From Phycisphaerales bacterium UBA1910 (lineage in GTDB: Bacteria > Planctomycetota > Phycisphaerae > Phycisphaerales > UBA1924), in assembly GCA_002337545.1 (NCBI GenBank), contig DDGE01000020.1:1-6940 (forward strand): a DNA stretch of 6,940 bases. The letters run 5' to 3'. The notes below the pieces were generated by a model. The model was not told where the DNA came from. It was given only the letters and a program-made list of their open reading frames with translations, and searched no databases. The position numbers and the translations under genes are program-made. Positions within the stretch are counted from its first letter, which is position 1; every line of letters starts with the position of its first letter. Positions 1-5,361 of this stretch are shown here, piece after piece.

Positions 1-17
1 CGCCCGGTGTCGGCGGC

Positions 18-488
18 ATGAGCGCGGACACCGTCGAGCTCCGTGAACCAGTTCTCGATGACTTCGAGCGGATCTTCCCGCTGACGCAGGACCCGGCCGC
101 CAACACGATGGCCAAGATATTCCCGCGCACGCGTGAGGCATTCGCGAAGCAATGGGAGCGGATGGTCCACGGTGATGACACCCAGACGCGACTCATCGTG
201 TTGGAAGGCGAGGTCGTGGGGTGCATCAACAGCTTTCAAGTGGAAGACGAGACGCAGGTGGGCTACATGATCGCGCAAGCCCACTGGGGCAAAGGGATCG
301 GATCACGGGCCCTCAAGCTGTTCATCGAACTCTTCGAGCACCGCCCACTCATCGCGCATGTTGCCAAGAGCAACATCGGGTCCTGCCGCATCCTCGAAAA
401 GTGCGGCTTCATCAAGACCGAGGAACGCGATTCGCCCGAGACGGAGCGGTACATGGCGTGCATCGTGGCGGTGTACGAGTTGCGGTGA
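18..488 (+). CDS. GNAT-family N-acetyltransferase (RimJ/RimL-like)
   Basis: A 156-residue protein of typical single-domain GNAT length, expected to move an acetyl group from acetyl-CoA to an amine in the cytoplasm. The substrate cannot be read from sequence. Residues 6-20 (VELREPVLDDFERIF) fit the first strand and helix. A stretch near 26-50 with the pattern PAANTMA...FPRTREAF is typical of one GNAT subgroup. Motif A is at 81-100: VGYMIAQAHWGKGIG, with the pyrophosphate-binding W90-G-K-G-I-G95 loop. Motif B is at 119-131: N119, S122, LEKCGF, as in RimJ/RimL relatives. No signal peptide or membrane segment is visible. The ATG at 18 fits the fold, but the frame is open to the window edge and no Shine-Dalgarno is seen, so a start further upstream is possible. 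It converges with the next gene, with 6 bases between stops. Family assignment is firm; function is open. Confidence 0.9.
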   Translation: MSADTVELREPVLDDFERIFPLTQDPAANTMAKIFPRTREAFAKQWERMVHGDDTQTRLIVLEGEVVGCINSFQVEDETQVGYMIAQAHWGKGIGSRALKLFIELFEHRPLIAHVAKSNIGSCRILEKCGFIKTEERDSPETERYMACIVAVYELR

Positions 489-494
489 GTTGGC

Positions 495-3400
495 TCAGTC
501 TAGATCCCTGATCCGCGCATTACGGAACTCCACCTTCAGCGGGTCTTCGCGTCCACCGACATCGTGCACCTGGAAGCCGATATGTCCCTTGGCGGTCATC
601 GCGTCGAAGATCTCCGCCGCCGGCACGCCGTTGATCCAGGTGCGGATCGTGTCGCCGTGTGCAACCACGCGGACGGTGTTCCACTCGCCCGGGCGGAATG
701 CGCGCCGGGGTGAGGGCGTGGTGTGCATCGGGTGGAGCCAGCCGCGTCGGGCCTCGTCGTAGATGCCTGCTGAGTACGCGCGGGGTGCCGGGTCGATCTC
801 GATCTGGTACCCCTGCAGGTTCCCGTCGCGGTTGTCGACGCCGCCCATGATCGCGGATCGGATCTGCACGCCCGAGTTGAGCTCGGGGTGGACACGGAAC
901 TCGTAGATGAGCTCGAAGTCGGCGTAGGTTTTCTTCGTGGTATAGAAGGTGTTGGGTGAGTTGGGGACGCTCGTGCCGACGAGGACGCCATCCTTGCGTT
1001 CGTATGTCGCGCGCCCGCCTCGGATGAGCCAATCGGACTCGTCCGTGTCCTCGAAGAGTCGCGTCCATGCCCCGGGCGTGGGAGCGGGCGCGTCATCGAG
1101 CGGCGCGATCCACGCGTTGCGATACCGAACCGGTCCCTCCGCACGCGTCGCGTGATCCTGGAGGACCAGCGGCCCGATCATGCGATCGAGCCCCGGCGCG
1201 GGCGCTTCGCCCGCTGCCCGCTGCGAACCGGTAGGGTGGGGGAGCTCGATGTCGTCGTGGATGAGCATCCCGTTCCAGTACACCGTCGCGCGTGCGTTCT
1301 GGGTCTTGTTCCCGTTGTCGTCAAAGCGAGCTGCGCGGAACCAGATGTCGTATGCCTGCCACTCGCCGGGCCCATACGATGCGTTGGTATCCGCGGGTTT
1401 GATGTTGTAGAACGCGCCGGCTTCGTTGGCTTGCAGAGGTTCATCGCCGGGTTTGGAGCCAAGCACCTGGAGCTCGTACTTGCCCTGCAGATACACGCCC
1501 GAGTTCCCCGCCAACTGCCCCTCACCCCCGGGCGGTGAGAGCCACTCGATATGGATGCGCGCATCGCCGAACGATGTGGTCGACGACAGATCGCCCGAGC
1601 CGTTGCCGACCGCCATGTACCCTTGGGCGTTGAGCAGGTCGTCCTGCGTCATGTTCGTCATGGGGTACGGACGATTCGCGTACCGCATCGATGCGCCGGT
1701 GGAGCGGGCGATGAGGGTGACGGCATCGGCGGGGGGGAGGACGCCGATACCAACGCCGTCGTGGTTTGGAGTCTCGGGTGCGATGTCGATATCAAACGGC
1801 TCATACTCCCGAGGTATCTGGTTGAGCGTATACCACGCTTCTGTGGACCAGAGTTCGTGTCCTTTGCCCTCGTATGTGTGCGCAACGATGTGGTAGACGC
1901 GCCCGGGTTCTAGATCGTCAACGATGAGTTGATCCCGCACGCCGTGGAACCCACGATTGATTGTGACTCGATGCGTGCGTTGATCGACCTTGGGGCCGCC
2001 GTACCGGGCGGTTGGTTCGTATGTCCATGAGGTGACGCTGTACCCGCTGACGACATCGGCGGACTGGCCTTGTGCTGGTTCGAGATAGCAGACATCAAAC
2101 CCGGTTGGCGTTGCGATCACGCTCTGGAACTCAAGTACACGCTCCCCATTCGGCGTCAACCGCTGCAACCCAAACTGCGTCCCGCGCCAGTTCCAGTTCC
2201 CGCCCGCACCAATGCCCGCGACGATGAGCGAGCCGTCGGGCGCCCACGCCATGCGGTTGACGCCCGACTCGAGCCCCTGCGTGAACCGGAACAGCGCACC
2301 TTGCAGCTGCCCATTCACGCGTTCGAGGAAGACGCGCCGCACACCACCGGCTGTAAGTTCGCCGACGAGCATCTGCCCCTTGAATGGACCGGAGGTGATG
2401 GGGAGGGGTTGCGTGGGTGAGTTCACCACCTCGTTCTGCGGCAGCCACAGCGCGGGTGGCGTGCGTGGGCGGTCCGCGTAGACGCTCGGGTGCCCGCCCT
2501 TGGGGAATCGTTCTTCGAGCATCGGGACGAAGTTGGCATTGTTGTAATGCCCATAGAAGCGACCCGGGATGATCTCCGCGAGCGTGGAGGTGGGCATCCA
2601 GGTGCCCTGATTGTCGAGGTAGACCAGTGCGCCGTCGGGCGAAACACCGAGCCCGTTGGGGGTGCGGAGCCCACCGGCGATGACGAACGCGGTTTTGGAT
2701 TCGATGTCGATCTCGATGAGCCCGCCCCGCATCGGCCCGTTGGGCCCGGCGTTGTCCTGCATCCCCTCCCACGCGGGCGGCGCCATCGCGGTAGAGAGGG
2801 CCGCGTACAGCTTGCCCTTGTGAGGCAAAAGCCCGAACACGAACTGGTGGTAGTTCCATCCTTCCCACCCATCCGCGATGAGCTCGTGCGTCTCGAAGTA
2901 CCCATCGTTGTCGATGTCGCGTAGTCGCTCGACCTTTTTGCGATGCGCGACATACAACTCGCCCTCATGCACGCACATCGCGCTCGGTTCGTAGAGATCC
3001 GTCGCGATCTCGACGACCTCGATCTTGGATTGGTCTTCCGCGTCCCAGTTGAGGATCGCGTAGAGCTTGTCGGGTTCCTTGGAGTCGATATCGGGGAGTG
3101 ACCGGTCATCGCGCTGGAGCGGATCGAAGGTGCCGATGATGAGCCGCCCGTCGGGCAGGAAGCACATCGCGCCGACTTTGGGCTCGAAGCCCTCGGGGCG
3201 GATGGTGGAGAGATCCCAGCCCGGGTGAACACCCATGAGCGCCCGTCGATCGCCTGGGCGGTTCTGCCCGATGATCTGCTTGACACCCGGCGAGGTGACC
3301 CGTGTGAGATCACGCTGCGTGCGGAGGTTTTCACTGCTGATGACAGAGTAATCCAAGTCATTGGGACCAATCCACTCGAGCTTGAGCACACTCGCGCCGC

Positions 3401-3833
3401 CGGCCTCGAAATGATCGACACGCAGCGGGTACGCCCCCTGCTCAAGGAAGACCCGCTCGCTGGTCTTGGAGATCGCCCCGTGCAGCCCGTCGTGGTCGAT
3501 CAGGACCTCGCCATTGAGCGTGAGGCGGGAACCGTCGTCGGAAGTAAGCATGAACGCGTACTCGCCGGGCTCTTTGATGAGCAGCTCGGCGGTCACATGG
3601 GTGACATACGGCAGGGGAATGCCACCGAAGTCATCGGTTTCGGCATCGATCGAATCTCGGAGCTCATCGAGATTCGGCGTCTGGTCCGGCGCGATCTCGG
3701 GGATCTGCTGGAGATTCCCATCGACGGCATACACACGGAAGGTCACGCCCGGATCGGTCTCCTGGGCCAGACTGTGCGGAGTGAGGATCGAGAGTGTTGG
3801 AACGATGGCTGCGGCAAAACGAAACAGTTTCAT
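495..3833 (-). CDS. Secreted PA14 / beta-propeller / tandem DUF1080 (3-keto-disaccharide hydrolase fold) protein
   Basis: A 1,112-residue exported protein. A Sec signal peptide spans 1-23 (basic MKLFR, hydrophobic core, SLA before Q24). A PA14-like carbohydrate-binding module lies at about 30-175 (FMLTSDDGSRLTLNG). A beta-propeller resembling glucose/sorbosone dehydrogenase-like planctomycete proteins lies at about 210-575, with repeated blade motifs (FLPDGRLIIG, VSPDGALVY, WAPDGSLIVAG) and a Ca-type loop D306-x-D308-x-D310-G. A linker at about 578-675 ends LWSTEAWYTLN. Two DUF1080 domains (PF06439, concanavalin-like fold) follow at about 700-910 and 921-1112. Both show NSGV, PGEW and YRN/FRN signatures. 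No heme CxxCH is present, unlike many related propeller proteins with a fused cytochrome c. The start is secure: an in-frame TGA lies at 3861-3863 with no start codon in between. The likely site of action is periplasmic or cell-surface, on sugars; which domain is catalytic is unknown. It diverges from the esterase gene. Confidence 0.88.
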   Translation of the reverse strand: MKLFRFAAAIVPTLSILTPHSLAQETDPGVTFRVYAVDGNLQQIPEIAPDQTPNLDELRDSIDAETDDFGGIPLPYVTHVTAELLIKEPGEYAFMLTSDDGSRLTLNGEVLIDHDGLHGAISKTSERVFLEQGAYPLRVDHFEAGGASVLKLEWIGPNDLDYSVISSENLRTQRDLTRVTSPGVKQIIGQNRPGDRRALMGVHPGWDLSTIRPEGFEPKVGAMCFLPDGRLIIGTFDPLQRDDRSLPDIDSKEPDKLYAILNWDAEDQSKIEVVEIATDLYEPSAMCVHEGELYVAHRKKVERLRDIDNDGYFETHELIADGWEGWNYHQFVFGLLPHKGKLYAALSTAMAPPAWEGMQDNAGPNGPMRGGLIEIDIESKTAFVIAGGLRTPNGLGVSPDGALVYLDNQGTWMPTSTLAEIIPGRFYGHYNNANFVPMLEERFPKGGHPSVYADRPRTPPALWLPQNEVVNSPTQPLPITSGPFKGQMLVGELTAGGVRRVFLERVNGQLQGALFRFTQGLESGVNRMAWAPDGSLIVAGIGAGGNWNWRGTQFGLQRLTPNGERVLEFQSVIATPTGFDVCYLEPAQGQSADVVSGYSVTSWTYEPTARYGGPKVDQRTHRVTINRGFHGVRDQLIVDDLEPGRVYHIVAHTYEGKGHELWSTEAWYTLNQIPREYEPFDIDIAPETPNHDGVGIGVLPPADAVTLIARSTGASMRYANRPYPMTNMTQDDLLNAQGYMAVGNGSGDLSSTTSFGDARIHIEWLSPPGGEGQLAGNSGVYLQGKYELQVLGSKPGDEPLQANEAGAFYNIKPADTNASYGPGEWQAYDIWFRAARFDDNGNKTQNARATVYWNGMLIHDDIELPHPTGSQRAAGEAPAPGLDRMIGPLVLQDHATRAEGPVRYRNAWIAPLDDAPAPTPGAWTRLFEDTDESDWLIRGGRATYERKDGVLVGTSVPNSPNTFYTTKKTYADFELIYEFRVHPELNSGVQIRSAIMGGVDNRDGNLQGYQIEIDPAPRAYSAGIYDEARRGWLHPMHTTPSPRRAFRPGEWNTVRVVAHGDTIRTWINGVPAAEIFDAMTAKGHIGFQVHDVGGREDPLKVEFRNARIRDLD

Positions 3834-3901
3834 GCCGAGATGGTACCTGAAACCAAACGCTCATTCATGCGATCCGTCATCAGATTCAGGATCCTCATGA
3901 T

Positions 3902-3919
3902 GTACCCCTGAATAGGTAC
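3902..3919. repeat. Small inverted repeat (GTACC - 8 nt - GGTAC), possible operator
   Basis: GTACC at 3902-3906 and its exact reverse complement GGTAC at 3915-3919 enclose 8 bases. A further GGTACC sits at 3842-3847, just upstream of the leftward gene's start. The position, between divergent promoters, is one where a dimeric regulator could bind. A 5-bp arm is short and may be chance. Confidence 0.25.
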
Positions 3920-3947
3920 GCGATTTGTTCGGTTCTGCGGATGATGG

Positions 3948-3975
3948 TTGTGGAAAAGTTCGATTCAAGTATGAT
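3948..3975 (+). promoter_or_regulatory. Candidate sigma70-type promoter for the esterase gene
   Basis: TTGTGG at 3948-3953 and TATGAT at 3970-3975 are separated by 16 bases. The -10 matches TATAAT at five of six positions; the -35 is weaker. Transcription would start near 3982 and give an untranslated leader of roughly 120-150 bases, which contains the hairpins at 4004-4047. This is pattern matching only; planctomycete promoters are not well enough characterised for a firm call. Confidence 0.35.
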
Positions 3976-4102
3976 CCATGTTCAGCCCTGGGTGTCACTC
4001 GCTGTTGAGTTCTTTTCAACCGTGATGCAAGTCGGAGCCTGGTTGAATCGTTGTGCAGTACGCTCGCTCTGCGAAGCCATGAGACTGAAATGAAACATCG
4101 AT

Positions 4103-5158
4103 ATGCATGGAGAAGGGGTTGGTTTGAACATGAATGTATTCTTGATCGCGGCTGCAAGTGTGTTGTTCATTGGTTCGGCGCAGGCCCATGAACGCCTCGA
4201 CCGCACGGTGGATGGCCGATCGTACCTCGCGTATCTGCCGGAGGACTACGCCACCCGCACCGAACCGATGCAGGTCCTGCTTGCATTGCATCCCGCAACC
4301 TTCGATGCCGAGTGGTTTCAGAACATCGCTCGCATTGAGGCCGAAGACGCTGCAGAGGATGTGATCGTCATCTATCCAAACGGCAGCCCAGCCGTGACGG
4401 TTGGGCTCTCTTGGGATGCAGCGGATCCTCGAGGGATCAGCCGGGGGGATTCGGAGTTCCTCCTCGCGGTGGTCGAAGACATCGCCACGATCGCACCTAT
4501 CCGCTCGAAGTTCGCAATCACCGGTTTCTCTGCGGGGGCGCTGATGACATACAAGATGCTGGGTGAGCACGGCGATGTGCTTTCCGCAGCGATTCCTTAC
4601 GCGGCCTATTTCAATGATAATGTCATTGAAATGAGCGATTGGCCGGCCACGGTCCCCGTGATGCATATGCACGGGACCGATGATGCTCGGGTGAACCCGG
4701 TCACAGGTGAAGGAGATGCTGATTCGCTCTACAACTTCGGAATTCTGTCAGATCACATGCAAGTTGTGGCGGGGAGGAATGCAAGCGAGCTCGGGCAGAT
4801 CGAGTATGACGCCGTGGAAACGGCGCTTGGAGGTGCCGAAGTGGTTTCAGTCAATGATGCGACCTCGTATGTGCTGTTGGACGGCATCGCGCATTACTGG
4901 CCTCGGTTCTTGGTCGAAGACATGCCCAATGCCTCGGCGGCCGTGCTTGAGTTCCTTCACGCGATCTCGAACGCCTCGGAATCATGCTCGGGTGCGGATC
5001 TGGCAGAGCCATTTGGTGAGCTCGATTTCTTTGATATTTCTGCGTTCGTGGCACAGTTTTCAGACGGCGACCCCGGCGTCGATTTCACAGGCGATGGAGA
5101 GTTTGATTTCTTCGATGTCTCCGCGTTCCTTGCGATGTATCACTCAGGTTGCCCATGA
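4103..5158 (+). CDS. Secreted alpha/beta-hydrolase esterase (LpqC / PHB depolymerase / feruloyl esterase type) with GC-type dockerin tail
   Basis: A 351-residue exported serine esterase. A hydrophobic signal region at about 11-27 ends in AQA before H29. The hydrolase domain spans about 30-290. The nucleophile is S143 in GFSAG, the likely acid is D194 in HGTDD, and the likely base is H264 in GIAHYWP. ALHP at 61-64 lies where the family has ALHG near the oxyanion site. This family cleaves esters such as polyhydroxyalkanoate or feruloyl/acetyl groups on polysaccharides; the substrate here is unknown. Residues 295-350 form two 27-residue dockerin-like repeats ending in Gly-Cys-Pro, as in Phycisphaerae GC-type dockerins. 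In repeat 2, D327, T329, D331 and D338 fit a Ca loop. Start is uncertain: ATG 4103 gives an acidic leader, while ATG 4130, 11 bases after AGAAGGGG, gives a 19-residue signal peptide. A third possibility using ATG 4090 is described in the findings. The gene diverges from the DUF1080 gene. Confidence 0.87.
   Translation: MHGEGVGLNMNVFLIAAASVLFIGSAQAHERLDRTVDGRSYLAYLPEDYATRTEPMQVLLALHPATFDAEWFQNIARIEAEDAAEDVIVIYPNGSPAVTVGLSWDAADPRGISRGDSEFLLAVVEDIATIAPIRSKFAITGFSAGALMTYKMLGEHGDVLSAAIPYAAYFNDNVIEMSDWPATVPVMHMHGTDDARVNPVTGEGDADSLYNFGILSDHMQVVAGRNASELGQIEYDAVETALGGAEVVSVNDATSYVLLDGIAHYWPRFLVEDMPNASAAVLEFLHAISNASESCSGADLAEPFGELDFFDISAFVAQFSDGDPGVDFTGDGEFDFFDVSAFLAMYHSGCP
4985..5152 (+). repeat. Tandem dockerin-like coding repeat, 81-bp period
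   Basis: This is the 3' end of the esterase gene, from Cys295 to Cys350. Related segments begin at 5018 (ELDFFDISAFVAQ) and 5099 (EFDFFDVSAFLAM), exactly 81 bases (27 residues) apart, with similar DNA as well as protein. Repeat 1 has AEPFG where repeat 2 has TGDG. It also has one extra residue between its first and last acidic positions, so its Ca loop looks degenerate. The flanking cysteines 295 and 350 could form a disulfide that closes the module. Confidence 0.75.
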
Positions 5159-5359
5159 ATAGGTGCATAGTTACGCGTTGCAATATGTAGATGTGTGTCG
5201 CGATCTTGTAAGACGCTGTATCGATAAACGAACAGAAGATTGAGATCGGTGCTGCTCTCAAGTGCTCTGCCTGTTAGCCATGGCATGTATTGTCAATATT
5301 CTGATCAAAATCCGAACAGGCGGGTTGACTTGTGTTCGGCATTTGGTATTTTGTTCGGT
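5159..5359. promoter_or_regulatory. Intergenic spacer upstream of comM
   Basis: A 201-bp A+T-richer spacer between the esterase stop and the comM start. I see no strong stem plus T-run terminator for the esterase gene and no RNA gene. It holds an 11-bp palindrome TATTGTCAATA at 5288-5298, TGATCA at 5302-5307, four CGAACA/TGTTCG elements (5229, 5312, 5333, 5352) and a candidate promoter abutting the comM ATG. Confidence 0.6.
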
Positions 5360-5361
5360 AT
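5312..5361. repeat. Cluster of TGTTCGG/CCGAACA elements over the comM promoter
   Basis: CCGAACA at 5312-5318 is the reverse complement of TGTTCGG at 5333-5339 and 5352-5358. The latter two belong to a longer direct repeat, TGTTCGGYAT, at 5333-5342 and 5352-5361. Centres are about 21 and 19 bases apart, close to two helical turns, and the elements bracket the candidate -35 and -10. A fourth partial copy, CGAACAG, lies at 5229-5235. The arrangement suits a regulator binding on one face of the DNA; the regulator is unknown. Confidence 0.4.
5325..5352 (+). promoter_or_regulatory. Candidate comM promoter, possibly giving a leaderless mRNA
   Basis: TTGACT at 5325-5330 (five of six to TTGACA) and TATTTT at 5347-5352 (four of six to TATAAT) are 16 bases apart. 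The -10 ends 7 bases before the ATG at 5360, so transcription would start at or next to the initiation codon. No Shine-Dalgarno precedes that ATG, which is consistent with leaderless translation. This is inference from spacing, not proof. Confidence 0.45.

Larger units (their letters stand above)
3834..4102. promoter_or_regulatory. Divergent intergenic region between the two secreted-protein genes
   Basis: About 270 bp separate the divergent starts and must contain the promoters of both genes unless one is expressed from further away. I see no RNA gene and no convincing small ORF. Visible structure: GGTACC at 3842-3847; AGGATCCT at 3888-3895; an inverted repeat GTACC/GGTAC at 3902-3919; one TTGTTCGG at 3925-3932, matching an element repeated before comM; a promoter-like pair at 3948-3975 facing the esterase; and small competing hairpins at 4004-4047. 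I found no convincing -10/-35 pair for the leftward gene. It has only a weak AGG upstream of its ATG. Confidence 0.6.

Noticed and set aside
2423..3445. 340-residue Ser/Arg-rich open frame within the DUF1080 gene, same strand, other frame
   Set aside because: The low-complexity Ser/Arg/Pro composition is typical of a shifted frame in GC-rich coding DNA; no domain is visible.
495..3833. Cytochrome c / heme-binding domain in the propeller protein
   Set aside because: The protein has no CxxCH motif and very few cysteines.
3225..3911. 228-residue open frame antisense to the start of the DUF1080 gene
   Set aside because: It lies opposite a clearly coding region with good domain content, has no recognisable domain, and is expected in GC-rich DNA.
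4031..4050. GGTTGAATC resembling a tRNA T-loop
   Set aside because: It lacks the full GGTTCGAATC pattern, and no acceptor, D or anticodon arms can be drawn around it.
4016..4672. 218-residue open frame antisense to the esterase gene
   Set aside because: The esterase frame has a signal peptide and catalytic triad. The antisense frame shows no domain and spans the divergent leader.
5159..5239. Rho-independent terminator after the esterase gene
   Set aside because: No stable GC stem followed by a T run could be found; the partial complementarities are short and interrupted.
5312..5339. CCGAACA/TGTTCGG inverted pair as a LexA SOS box
   Set aside because: The GAAC and GTTC half-sites are too far apart (CCGAACA and TGTTCGG are separated by 14 bases) for the known GAAC-N4-GTTC type box.
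5240..5359. In-frame N-terminal extension of comM from a TTG codon
   Set aside because: The 40 added residues do not look like the family, and they would be translated through the candidate promoter and repeated elements. Homology begins at the ATG 5360.
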